A stretch of 64,000 nt of DNA from AP-15 sp963700185 (lineage in GTDB: Bacteria; Pseudomonadota; Alphaproteobacteria; ATCC43930; CGMCC-115725), in the NCBI GenBank assembly GCA_963700185.1, contig CAVOWP010000012.1:124001-188000 (forward strand), given 5' to 3'. The notes under the pieces were generated by a model. That model saw only the letters and a list, made by a program, of their open reading frames with translations, was not told the DNA's origin and searched no databases. This document shows, piece by piece, positions 8,493 through 16,484 of this stretch (its first letter is position 1; the number at the start of each line of letters is the position of its first letter). The translations under genes and the position numbers were made by a program.

Positions 8493-9371
8493 ATGGACCC
8501 CGTTCGTTCGAACAACGGCCCCCGTTACAAGCATCTCGCCGCTGAGCCGGCGCCGTACGACACGATCACGGTCGACAAATTGACGCCGATCATCGGCGGC
8601 GAGATCGGCGGGGTCGATTTGTCGAGGCCGCTCGGCAATCGCACGCTCGACGAGATCCATCGCGCACTGGCCGAAAATCTCGTGATCTTCTTTCGCGACC
8701 AGCATTTGACTCAGGACCAGCATCTCGCCTTTGGCCGACTGTTCGGCGACCTGCACCTCCATCCGGCGGCGCCGCACGAGCCGGGCAAGCCCGAGTTGAT
8801 GATCATCCACGCCGACAAGGATTCGCCGCGCGCCAATGGCGAGGGCTGGCACACCGACGTCTCCTGCGATCCCGAGCCGCCGATGGGCAGCATCCTCTAC
8901 ATCAAGAAATGCCCGCCGCGCGGCGGCGACACCTTGTTCGCCAGCATGTACGCCGCCTATGAGGCGCTGTCGGACCGCATGAAGACCTATCTCGATGGGC
9001 TGACCGCGATCCACGATGGCGAGCACTATCGCGGCCAATACGCCAATTACGGGATCGCCGACAAGCCGAGCTATCCGCGCGCCGAACACCCGGTCGTGCG
9101 GACGCACCCGGTGACCGGCAGGAAGGCGCTTTACGTGAACAAGGGGTTTACGCGGCGTATTCTAGAGGTTCCACGTGACGAGAGCGACGGCATGCTGCGT
9201 TATCTCTACGAGCACATGGCCAATCCGCTGTTCCAGTGCCGCTTCCGTTGGGCCGAGAATTCGATCGCTTTCTGGGACAATCGCTGCGTCCAGCACCACG
9301 CGATGTGGGACTACTGGCCCCACACGCGCTCGGGAAACCGGGTAACCGTCGCCGGCGACCGGCCGGTCTAA
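8493..9371 (+). CDS. Fe(II)/2-oxoglutarate-dependent dioxygenase, TauD/TfdA family
   Basis: A 292-residue protein. The iron facial triad is visible as WHTDVS (His and Asp) and the distal His in DNRCVQHHAMWDY; the 2-oxoglutarate-binding Arg should be in HTRSGNRVTV. Family members include taurine, 2,4-D and sulfonate/sulfate-ester dioxygenases, all cytoplasmic. The AAGGAG ribosome site before ATG 8493 is strong. Substrate unknown; co-transcription with the CoA-transferase is likely. Confidence 0.88.
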   Translation: MDPVRSNNGPRYKHLAAEPAPYDTITVDKLTPIIGGEIGGVDLSRPLGNRTLDEIHRALAENLVIFFRDQHLTQDQHLAFGRLFGDLHLHPAAPHEPGKPELMIIHADKDSPRANGEGWHTDVSCDPEPPMGSILYIKKCPPRGGDTLFASMYAAYEALSDRMKTYLDGLTAIHDGEHYRGQYANYGIADKPSYPRAEHPVVRTHPVTGRKALYVNKGFTRRILEVPRDESDGMLRYLYEHMANPLFQCRFRWAENSIAFWDNRCVQHHAMWDYWPHTRSGNRVTVAGDRPV

Positions 9372-9432
9372 CGGTTCGACGGTCGATACCGACTGGGGAT
9401 AACCCATCGCGACTCGCATAAATGAAGTCCAA

Positions 9433-9524
9433 ACTCGTCTTGCGCGGACTTGATCCGCGTAACCACGCCTTTGTTTCGGACGCTCGAAGGCGTGGATGGC
9501 CGGGACAAGCCCGGCCAAGACGAA
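9433..9524. repeat. Three-hairpin dispersed repeat, copy 1
   Basis: Three consecutive inverted repeats: GCGCGGACTTGATCCGCG, CCACGCC...GGCGTGG, and GGCCGGG...CCCGGCC, flanked by CGTCTT and AAGACG-type ends. A close copy lies in the opposite orientation at 58869-58961. It may help end the upstream transcript, since no simple terminator is seen after the dioxygenase. Confidence 0.75.
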
Positions 9525-9689
9525 ACCGGGGGGCCGATTTGCCCGACCTGCGCCTTGACCATCGGTAGAGCGACGGACATATAGGGAAACGCAGCGTTCG
9601 TGCTCTTCCTTCGAGCCACGTGACCGAACACGCGTGAGCGATCCCCACTACCACGGTGGGGAAGTGGGTTCGGTCTTTATGCCTGCCAC

Positions 9690-9760
9690 ACCCGGACAAC
9701 CCTTTTCACGCGGGTCGTCTTCCGATCCGCCAGGTGCGTGCGCATAGACGCGGCGCGCCT
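9690..9760 (+). promoter_or_regulatory. Putative structured 5' leader of DEAD-box helicase mRNA
   Basis: Two stems can be drawn in the untranslated region: ACCCG (9690-9694) with CGGGT (9711-9715), and AGGTGCG (9732-9738) with CGCGCCT (9754-9760) around GCATAGACG. Long structured leaders are usual for cold-induced helicase genes. The conserved look of the second stem is an impression; covariation was not tested. Confidence 0.4.
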
Positions 9761-9796
9761 GTTGGGCCTCATGCGATTTTTTGAGAGATCACAACC

Positions 9797-11131
9797 TTGT
9801 CTAGTTTTTCCGATTTTGAACTTGCGCGCCCCATCCTCGAGGCTGTCGCCGCCGAAGGCTACACGGTACCTACCCCGATCCAATCACAGGCCATTCCCCA
9901 GGTGCTCCGCGGCCGCGATCTCTGCGGCATCGCCCAGACCGGGACCGGCAAGACAGCCGCTTTCGCCTTGCCGATTCTCCAGAGGCTCTTCAGCGCACCG
10001 GCACGGAGAACGGCCGGTACCTGCCGAGCGCTCGTGCTCAGCCCCACTCGAGAGCTGGCCAGCCAGATCGCCGAGAGCTTCCGCACCTACGGGCGCGAGT
10101 TGCCGCTCTCCACTGCGGTCGTGTTCGGCGGTGTCCCGATTGGGGCCCAGCAGCGGCGGCTCGCGTCGGGCGTCGACATCTTGGTGGCGACGCCTGGCCG
10201 CCTGCTCGACCTTATCGACCGCAAATCTCTTACTTTGTCGAGTGTCCAAATTCTGGTCCTCGACGAGGCGGATCGAATGCTCGACCTCGGCTTCATCCAT
10301 GCCCTGAGGCGTATCGTGAAATTGTTGCCGCGACAGCGTCAAACACTGCTGTTCTCGGCGACCATGCCGAGAACGATCGCGTCCCTAGCCGAAGAATACC
10401 TCGACGACCCGATCGAGGTGGCCGTCACGCCGGCCGCGACGACGGTCGAGCTGGTCGATCAAGGCGTCCTTTTTGTTTCGAGCGATCGGAAACGGGATGC
10501 TCTGGCGACATTGCTCGGCGATCCTGCATTTGAACGCGTGCTCGTGTTCACCCGCACAAAGCACGGTGCGGACCGGGTCGTGCGGCATCTGAGTGCGACC
10601 GGTATCGAGGCGATCGCCATTCATGGAAATAAGTCGCAGCCCCAACGCGAGCGCGCACTCGCCGGCTTTCGGGCCGGCGGCAGCAGGGTTCTTGTCGCTA
10701 CCGACATTGCGGCGCGAGGGATCGATGTGGAAGGCGTATCGCACGTCATCAACTTCGAGCTGCCGAACGTTCCCGAAGATTATGTTCACCGCATCGGCCG
10801 AACGGCGCGCGCCGGTGCGGCCGGCGTAGCGATCTCGTTGTGCAGCGACGAGGAACGAGGTTACCTGCGCGACATCGAAAAGCTAACCCGCCTCGCGGTC
10901 CGGCAGCTTCACGTCCAGCTCGTTCCGATGAGGCCGTATCCGCAGGAGCGGGTCGAAAGCGCATCTGCGCGAGATTTGCGTGCCTCCGGTTCTAAGACCG
11001 GCGGCCGAAGACGCCCGGGCGGCGGCAGTCGTGGAGAGCAACGCGCCGGGAGGAGGACTACTCCTTCATCAGCTGCTGCTTCGCCTGTTCGGCGAAATGC
11101 TCGAGCTCGAAGCGGACCTGCGCCGGGGTGA
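9797..11131 (+). CDS. rhlE: DEAD-box ATP-dependent RNA helicase, RhlE-like
   Basis: A 444-residue protein with all core motifs: Q-motif PTPIQSQAIP, motif I AQTGTGKT, Ia PTRELASQ, II VLDEADRM, III FSATMP, V ATDIAARGIDV and VI HRIGRTARAG. A basic Arg/Gly/Ser-rich tail after residue ~385 is typical of RhlE-type RNA-binding extensions. The start is the TTG at 9797; an in-frame stop sits 15 bases upstream and no ATG fits. The role is RNA remodelling, often in cold or ribosome assembly. Its 3' end overlaps the convergent zeta-subunit gene by 74 bases. Confidence 0.92.
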   Translation: MSSFSDFELARPILEAVAAEGYTVPTPIQSQAIPQVLRGRDLCGIAQTGTGKTAAFALPILQRLFSAPARRTAGTCRALVLSPTRELASQIAESFRTYGRELPLSTAVVFGGVPIGAQQRRLASGVDILVATPGRLLDLIDRKSLTLSSVQILVLDEADRMLDLGFIHALRRIVKLLPRQRQTLLFSATMPRTIASLAEEYLDDPIEVAVTPAATTVELVDQGVLFVSSDRKRDALATLLGDPAFERVLVFTRTKHGADRVVRHLSATGIEAIAIHGNKSQPQRERALAGFRAGGSRVLVATDIAARGIDVEGVSHVINFELPNVPEDYVHRIGRTARAGAAGVAISLCSDEERGYLRDIEKLTRLAVRQLHVQLVPMRPYPQERVESASARDLRASGSKTGGRRRPGGGSRGEQRAGRRTTPSSAAASPVRRNARARSGPAPG

Positions 11132-11378
11132 TTTTTTGGCCTTTGGCCGCGAGATCGTTGACGATCTTGTCGAGGACGCGCTTGTCGCCCCCCGGCTCGA
11201 ACTGGGCAGCCAGCACCTCCTTGCAGTAAGCCTCGGCATCGGCGCCGGTCAGCCCCATTTTCTGCGCCGCCCATAGCGCCATCAGTCTGTTGCGTCGGGA
11301 GGTGACCTTGAATTTGAATTCCTGATCGTGCTTGAACCAAGTCTCGAACTCCTTCTCACGGTCAGCGAAACTGGTCAT
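11058..11378 (-). CDS. F1-ATPase inhibitor zeta subunit (DUF1476)
   Basis: A 106-residue protein, MTSFADREKEFETWFKHDQE then FKFKVTSRRNRLMALWAAQK, matching DUF1476, the alphaproteobacterial zeta subunit whose N-terminus blocks reverse rotation of F1. The central four-helix region includes KMGLTGADAEAYCKEV and ends with FELEHFAEQAKQQL. The start is the ATG at 11378 behind AGAGAGGAC. This family is practically limited to Alphaproteobacteria and supports the taxonomic reading. It lies convergent to the helicase. Confidence 0.92.
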   Translation of the reverse strand: MTSFADREKEFETWFKHDQEFKFKVTSRRNRLMALWAAQKMGLTGADAEAYCKEVLAAQFEPGGDKRVLDKIVNDLAAKGQKITPAQVRFELEHFAEQAKQQLMKE

Positions 11379-11462
11379 GTCCTCTCTCACTCCAACCAAC
11401 GCAGCGAAGCGCCCGTTGCGTCTTTTATATTAGAGCGGTTGAGCGGCGATGCGAGCGAATGA

Positions 11463-12209
11463 ATGTGTACCTTGGTGATCTTGCGCCGGCCAGACCACCG
11501 TTGGCCAGTGCTGATCGGTGCCAATCGCGACGAGATGATCGGCCGGCCGTGGGCGCCGCCGGGCCGTCATTGGCCGGACCGGCCGGAAGTCGTGGCGGGG
11601 CTCGACAGGCTCGCCGGCGGGTCGTGGCTCGGGGTCAACGATTGGGGCGTCGCCGCCGCAATCCTCAACCGGCACGGCTCGCTCGGTCCGGCGCCCGGTC
11701 AGCGTTCGCGCGGCGAACTGGTCCTCGAGGCGCTCGACCATGCCGACGCAGTCGCCGCCGCCGAAGCCCTCTCGCATCTCGACACCGGAGCCTATCGCAC
11801 CTTCAACCTGATCGTCGCCGACGAGCGCGATGCCTTCTGGCTGCGTCATGCCGGACGCGCCCGGATCGAATTGCATCCGCTCAAGGACGGGGTGTCGATG
11901 ATAGCGGCGGGCGACCTGGACGACCTCGGCACGCGGCGGCTCGAATTGGCGCTGCCGGCTTTTCGCGCATGGCCCGTACCCGACCCCGATCGCGATGATT
12001 GGTCGGCATGGGAGTCGCTGCTCGGCAGCACCCGGGCGCCGCCGGGCGAGCCGGCGACCGCGGCCATGCGTTTCCGGACGGACGGATACGGGACGGTGTC
12101 GAGTGCGGTGATCGCGCTTCCCGCGCTTGGCGAGCCGGACCGCCGGCCAATCTTCCGCTTCGCCGGGTGGCTGCCTGAGGTCAGCCCCTGGCACAACATC
12201 CTTTCCTGA
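11463..12209 (+). CDS. NRDE (TANGO2-like) family protein
   Basis: A 248-residue protein beginning MCTLVILRRP, with the family signature GANRDEMIGRPWAPP and GGSWLGVNDWGVAAAILNR. The N-terminal Cys resembles an Ntn-hydrolase nucleophile. NRDE/TANGO2 proteins are found across life; a biochemical function is not firmly known in bacteria. purS follows after 16 bases, likely in the same transcript. Confidence 0.85.
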   Translation: MCTLVILRRPDHRWPVLIGANRDEMIGRPWAPPGRHWPDRPEVVAGLDRLAGGSWLGVNDWGVAAAILNRHGSLGPAPGQRSRGELVLEALDHADAVAAAEALSHLDTGAYRTFNLIVADERDAFWLRHAGRARIELHPLKDGVSMIAAGDLDDLGTRRLELALPAFRAWPVPDPDRDDWSAWESLLGSTRAPPGEPATAAMRFRTDGYGTVSSAVIALPALGEPDRRPIFRFAGWLPEVSPWHNILS

Positions 12210-12225
12210 GCGACGAGGGCCGGAA

Positions 12226-12468
12226 ATGAAGGCGTTGGTTCACGTGAAGCTGAAACCGGGGGTGCTCGACCCGCAAGGCAAGGCGATCGGCAATGCGCTT
12301 GCCGGTTTGGGGTTCGGCGGGATCGGCGAGGTGCGGCAGGGCAAGCTGATCGAGCTGGAGCTCGAAGAAACCGATGCGGCCCGCGCCCGCGAGCGGGTCG
12401 AGGCGATGTGCCGGGCGCTTCTCGCCAACTCGGTGATCGAAGACTATGCGATCGAGTTCTCCGCGTAG
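12226..12468 (+). CDS. purS: Phosphoribosylformylglycinamidine synthase subunit PurS
   Basis: An 80-residue protein: MKALVHVKLKPGVLDPQGKA, with GFGGIGEVRQGKLIELEL and an ending around SVIEDYAIEF. PurS bridges PurQ (glutaminase) and PurL in purine synthesis. It begins at ATG 12226 after a GGCCGGAA stretch. PurS is normally followed directly by purQ; here the next gene is a histidine kinase on the other strand, so purQ and purL must be elsewhere. Its end overlaps the kinase gene by 25 bases. Confidence 0.93.
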   Translation: MKALVHVKLKPGVLDPQGKAIGNALAGLGFGGIGEVRQGKLIELELEETDAARARERVEAMCRALLANSVIEDYAIEFSA

Positions 12469-14498
12469 CTCGCAGCCCGGACCAGACCTTCTGCCAGCAC
12501 TTCTTCGAGTTTTTTCCCCAGTGTCGCGGGGCGGTAGGGCTTAGCGATGAACGGAAAGTCGACGCGCGCCGAACGCCACTGGTTCGCCTCGCGCGCGTAA
12601 CCCGAACTCAGCAGGACCTTGATGTCGGGCCGCAGGCGGGAGGCCTGGCGCGCCAAGTCGGTTCCGCTCATTCCCGCCGGCATTACGATGTCGGTAAACA
12701 AGAGATCGACCGAATGGTCGCGGTTCAAGATCGTCAGCGCTTCTGGACCATTGGTCGCGACTAACGTTCGATAGCCGAGATCCGACAGGATGCCGACGAT
12801 CATCTCCCGCACGTCCGGGTCGTCCTCGACGACGAGGATCGTCGCAGCGGCAGGCGGTGTCTTGTAGACCCCTTCGTGCAAGACCGCGCCGGCCGTGGCC
12901 TGCCCGTCCGCGCGCGGAAGATAGATCCGCACCGTCGTGCCCTTGCCGACCTTGCTTTCGATGCGCGCGTCGCCACCCGATTGTTTAGCAAATCCGTAGA
13001 CTTGGCTGAGGCCCAAACCGGTACCTTTGCCAACCTCCTTGGTGGTGTAAAACGGCTCGAACGCTCTTTCCAACACCTCGGCGGTCATCCCGCATCCTGT
13101 ATCGGCCACCGAGAGCGCGACATAATCGCCGGCGGGCTGATCGAGCTTGTTGTCGGCGGTTGTCACATTTTCTGTGCGAAGCATCAGGCGGCCGGTTCTG
13201 CTCATTGCATCGCGCGCGTTTGCGGCAAGGTTCAGTATGGCGGCGCCGAACTGGGCGGAGTCGATCCTACAAGGCCAAACCTCGTCCTGCAGTTCGAGCG
13301 CGATTTCGATGCCCTCGCCGACCGTCTTCCGACACAACATCAGGTTTTCGCGCACCAGATCGTTGAGGCTGACGATCTCCGGCCTGATCTCCTGCCGGCG
13401 CGAAAAGGCGAGCAGATGCTCCGTCAGCCGCGAGCCCCGCGAAGCCGCGCGCAGCGCTCCCTCGGCGTAGCGTCTGCCCGGGTCGCCGGCCGGCAGCACG
13501 GTCGCCAGCATTTCCAGATTGCCGATGATCGCAGTCAGCAAGTTGTTGAAGTCATGCGCGACGCCGCCGGTGAGCTGGCCGATCGCCTCCATCTTTTGTG
13601 CCTGGCGAAGCTGCTCTTCGGCTGCCTTTCGCTCGGTCAGATCGCGCGTGATTTTGGCGAAGCCGATCAGCTGGCCGCTGCCCTCATGGATCGCATCGAT
13701 GACCACATTCGCCCAGAACCTGGTCCCGTCCTTGCGCACCCGCCAACCCTCAGCCTCGTATTTGCCCATGCGCCTCGCGGTCTCCAGCGCCGTTTGCGGC
13801 AACCTCCTCTGCTGATCCTCCTCGGCGTAAAATCGGGAGAAATGATGCCCGACGATCTCTTCGGCGGCATAGCCCTTGATCTGGGCGGCACCGGCATTCC
13901 AGTTAGTCACGAACCCGTTCGGGTCGAGCATGAAGATCGCGTAGTCGGCCACCCCTTGAACCAGCAAGCGAAACCGATCTTCGCTGGCACGAAGCTCGTT
14001 GGAGGCTTGCATCATCAGCTGTGAGCGCTGTTCGACCCGCTGCTCGAGCGTTTCGTTGAGCTGTCTGATGGCCTCCTCGGCCTGCTTACGATCGGTGATA
14101 TCGACTAGCACATTGACGGCCCCGATCAGCGCCCCCGAACTGTCGTGCAGCGGCGTCGGGTAAGGCAGCAGGTGGATGCGTGTGCCGTCGGGCCGCTCGG
14201 CGATTACCTCGACGCCCCTGACCGGCCGGTCTTCCCGCAACGCGATGGCCATTGGGCACTCGTCATGGGGCAGCGGCGTGCCGTCCGGACGGCACAGACG
14301 CCAGCTGACGCACCATAGATCTCGGCCCAGTTCCGGCCGGTGACCGGCAAGCTCGACCGCAGCCTCGTTAAAGAAGGTGATCCGCCCGGCGGCATCGGTC
14401 GTATAGACCGCCGCAGGCAAGGCTTCGACGAGCTGACGCCAGGTTTCGGAGGTCGCCGCGGAGCAGTCGAGCCGGTTACCAATAACGGGAGAGGACAA
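12444..14498 (-). CDS. Hybrid sensor histidine kinase (PAS-PAS-HisKA-HATPase-REC)
   Basis: About 684 residues. A first PAS (WRQLVEALPAAVYTTDAAGR) is followed by a coiled-coil linker, a second PAS (ADYAIFMLDPNGFVTNWN), HisKA with GQLTGGVAHDFNNLLTAI near residue 315, HATPase with NARDAM, DTGCGM and GTGLGLSQV, and a receiver from ~553 with LFTDIVMPAG holding the phospho-Asp. No transmembrane segment is seen, so it is a soluble redox, light or ligand sensor. The longest frame runs into the downstream gene region; TTG 14498 preceded by GGAAAG is the best start. No partner regulator is adjacent. Confidence 0.85.
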   Translation of the reverse strand: MSSPVIGNRLDCSAATSETWRQLVEALPAAVYTTDAAGRITFFNEAAVELAGHRPELGRDLWCVSWRLCRPDGTPLPHDECPMAIALREDRPVRGVEVIAERPDGTRIHLLPYPTPLHDSSGALIGAVNVLVDITDRKQAEEAIRQLNETLEQRVEQRSQLMMQASNELRASEDRFRLLVQGVADYAIFMLDPNGFVTNWNAGAAQIKGYAAEEIVGHHFSRFYAEEDQQRRLPQTALETARRMGKYEAEGWRVRKDGTRFWANVVIDAIHEGSGQLIGFAKITRDLTERKAAEEQLRQAQKMEAIGQLTGGVAHDFNNLLTAIIGNLEMLATVLPAGDPGRRYAEGALRAASRGSRLTEHLLAFSRRQEIRPEIVSLNDLVRENLMLCRKTVGEGIEIALELQDEVWPCRIDSAQFGAAILNLAANARDAMSRTGRLMLRTENVTTADNKLDQPAGDYVALSVADTGCGMTAEVLERAFEPFYTTKEVGKGTGLGLSQVYGFAKQSGGDARIESKVGKGTTVRIYLPRADGQATAGAVLHEGVYKTPPAAATILVVEDDPDVREMIVGILSDLGYRTLVATNGPEALTILNRDHSVDLLFTDIVMPAGMSGTDLARQASRLRPDIKVLLSSGYAREANQWRSARVDFPFIAKPYRPATLGKKLEEVLAEGLVRAASYAENSIA

Positions 14499-14625
14499 TC
14501 TCGACTTCTTTCCTCGACGCGGGAGCAGCCGTAATGAGCATGCGGTTTCTGTCGCCGCGCCGGATACGGCCCGTCGCAGCCCTTGAAACACTATGCCGCC
14601 GACGGGGTTCCCCCAACCATCGGAG

Positions 14626-15867
14626 TTATTTTCTCGCCTCGGTGTACGGGTAGACCATGTCACCGGTTTTGTATTGCGCGGGCGCCAGGATCGCGACCGT
14701 CTGCGGCCCGCGGAACTGCTCGACATCGTGCCCCTTGATGCCGTGGTACTGCACCCAGATCGGCCGCGCCTCGGTCCATTCGCCGTCGGGTCCGAAGGCG
14801 ATGTCGCCCTCGATCGTGTGGAACGGGTGCGAGTGCATGTATTCGGCGACCTTCTCATCGTCGAGAGTCTTCGTCGCGGCGATCGCATCGCCGAGGATTT
14901 GCAATTCGCTGTAGGCAAAGGGCGGCAAGAAGTAGCCGAGCAGATCGACCCCTTCGGCCGGCGCCCTCGCCTGGTATTTCTTGATGAAATCCATGACGCC
15001 GGGAAATTGCATTGTCGAGACCGGCTCCCACAAATCGACATTGACGATGCCGTTGGCCGCCTCGCCGAGCTGCATCTTGATCGCTGCCGCTTGCAGTCCG
15101 GCAAGACCGCCGCCGAGCATTTTGGTGTCGAGGCCGAGTTCGCCGACCGAACGCAGGATGCCGACCGTGTCCGACGGATAAGAGGAAATGTAGACCAAAT
15201 CCGGTTGGGTCGCCTGCACGGCGCGAACGATCGGCGTGAAGTCCACCGTGGTCGGCGGATAAGCCCGGTCGTACACGATGTCGATCCCCTTGGCCTTGGC
15301 GTGCTCGCGCGCGCTTTCCGCTGCCTTGTGCTGGAATTCGGCGTCGGTGGCGACGATGGCCACTGTCTTTGGCTTCGGCTTCTGCGCCGCCGCCAACTCG
15401 AACCAGCCCTCCGCGAAGGTCTTCACCGGTTCGGGGCCGAAGGGCAGCATCGAAAAGTATTTTGGGTAATGAAACTTGTCGTTGGCCGCCAGCGCGAACA
15501 GGCCGAAGAACAGCCGGTTGTGCGAGATCGCGACCGGCATTGCCGGCACCACCAGGTTGGTGCCGTAGCTCGAAATCAGCAGGTCGACCTTGTCGATATC
15601 GATCAGCTTGGTGTAGATGGCCGGCACCAGCGACGGGTTGCTCTGGTCGTCGTAATAGACCAGCTTGACCAGCCGGCCGAGCAGGCCGCCTTCGGCATTG
15701 ACCTCGTCTTCCCAGATCTTGAAGGCGAGCAGCCCGGTCTTGCCAACGACGGCAAATGGGCCGGTCAATTCCATGCTGAAGCCGATCTTGATCGGCTCCG
15801 CCGCCTGCGCCGCTAATGCTCCCCCCAGGAGCGCTGCAACGAACAGCATGCGCCGGAAACATCTCAT
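14626..15867 (-). CDS. ABC transporter substrate-binding protein, LivK/branched-chain type
   Basis: A 413-residue protein with a clear signal peptide (MRCFRRMLFVAALLGGALAA, cleavage near AQA-AEP). The mature part begins EPIKIGFSMELTGPFAVVGK, typical of Peripla_BP_6 family receptors. The start overlaps the otnC stop (ATGA), so it is translationally coupled to tetronate catabolic genes; uptake of a sugar acid such as erythronate or threonate is a reasonable inference. No permease or ATPase genes are adjacent, so it must share one encoded elsewhere, or serve a sensory role with the kinase next door. Confidence 0.88.
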   Translation of the reverse strand: MRCFRRMLFVAALLGGALAAQAAEPIKIGFSMELTGPFAVVGKTGLLAFKIWEDEVNAEGGLLGRLVKLVYYDDQSNPSLVPAIYTKLIDIDKVDLLISSYGTNLVVPAMPVAISHNRLFFGLFALAANDKFHYPKYFSMLPFGPEPVKTFAEGWFELAAAQKPKPKTVAIVATDAEFQHKAAESAREHAKAKGIDIVYDRAYPPTTVDFTPIVRAVQATQPDLVYISSYPSDTVGILRSVGELGLDTKMLGGGLAGLQAAAIKMQLGEAANGIVNVDLWEPVSTMQFPGVMDFIKKYQARAPAEGVDLLGYFLPPFAYSELQILGDAIAATKTLDDEKVAEYMHSHPFHTIEGDIAFGPDGEWTEARPIWVQYHGIKGHDVEQFRGPQTVAILAPAQYKTGDMVYPYTEARK

Positions 15868-16484
15868 CCCTGCAGCTCCATGACTTGCGACGGCGTCAGA
15901 TAGCGCGTCTTGGCGCCACGCAGTAACAGATAGAGCTTCGCTGTTTCCTCAAGCTCTTCGACAGCGTTGACCGCAGCGTCCAGGTTCGATCCCGCTACAA
16001 CCGGGCCGTGATTGGCGAGCAGTACCGCATGGTGCTTGCCGGCAAGGCCGCGTACGGCTTCGGCGAGCGCCAGGTCGCCCGGGCGGAAATAGGGAACGAG
16101 CGGCAATCGGCCGACCCGCATCACATAATAAGCGGTGATCGGCGGCAAGACGTCTTCCGGGTCGATTTCGGCGAGGCAGGAGACCGCGACCGAATGCGTC
16201 GAGTGCAGATGCACGACCGCGCCGGTGCCGGGCCGCTCCTCGTACATCACACGGTGCAGGAAGCTTTCCTTTGTCGGCGCATCGCCCGACACGAGCCGCC
16301 CGTCATCGTCCAGCTTCGGCAGCCGCGCCGGGTCGAGGCGGCCGAGCGAGGCGTTGGTCGGCGTCATCAGCCAGCCGTCGCCGGTCCGCACGCTGATGTT
16401 GCCGGAAGACCCGGCGGTCAGGCCGCGCGCAAAGATCGACTGGCCGATCGCGCAGATCGTCTCACGCTCCGTCGCCTCGCTCAT
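15864..16484 (-). CDS. otnC: 3-oxo-tetronate 4-phosphate decarboxylase OtnC (class II aldolase family)
   Basis: A 206-residue class II aldolase/adducin protein. GLTAGSSGNISVR, the zinc ligands in VVHLHSTHSVAVSC and the third His in HHAVLLANHGPVVAG are present. In tetronate pathways OtnC decarboxylates 3-oxo-tetronate 4-phosphate to dihydroxyacetone phosphate. It overlaps otnK upstream and the binding-protein gene downstream, both by ATGA. The specific call rests on the neighbours; the sequence alone gives the family. Confidence 0.85.
   Translation of the reverse strand: MSEATERETICAIGQSIFARGLTAGSSGNISVRTGDGWLMTPTNASLGRLDPARLPKLDDDGRLVSGDAPTKESFLHRVMYEERPGTGAVVHLHSTHSVAVSCLAEIDPEDVLPPITAYYVMRVGRLPLVPYFRPGDLALAEAVRGLAGKHHAVLLANHGPVVAGSNLDAAVNAVEELEETAKLYLLLRGAKTRYLTPSQVMELQG

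Noticed and set aside
7017..9107. A 696-codon open frame on the minus strand
   Set aside because: It lies antisense to the CoA-transferase and TauD genes, both with full family motifs; its translation is Arg/Asp/Val-rich shadow text without domains.
14499..15104. N-terminal extension of the hybrid kinase
   Set aside because: This part overlaps the binding-protein gene in another frame and looks like Ser/Arg-rich shadow; PAS sequence begins only after the TTG at 14498.
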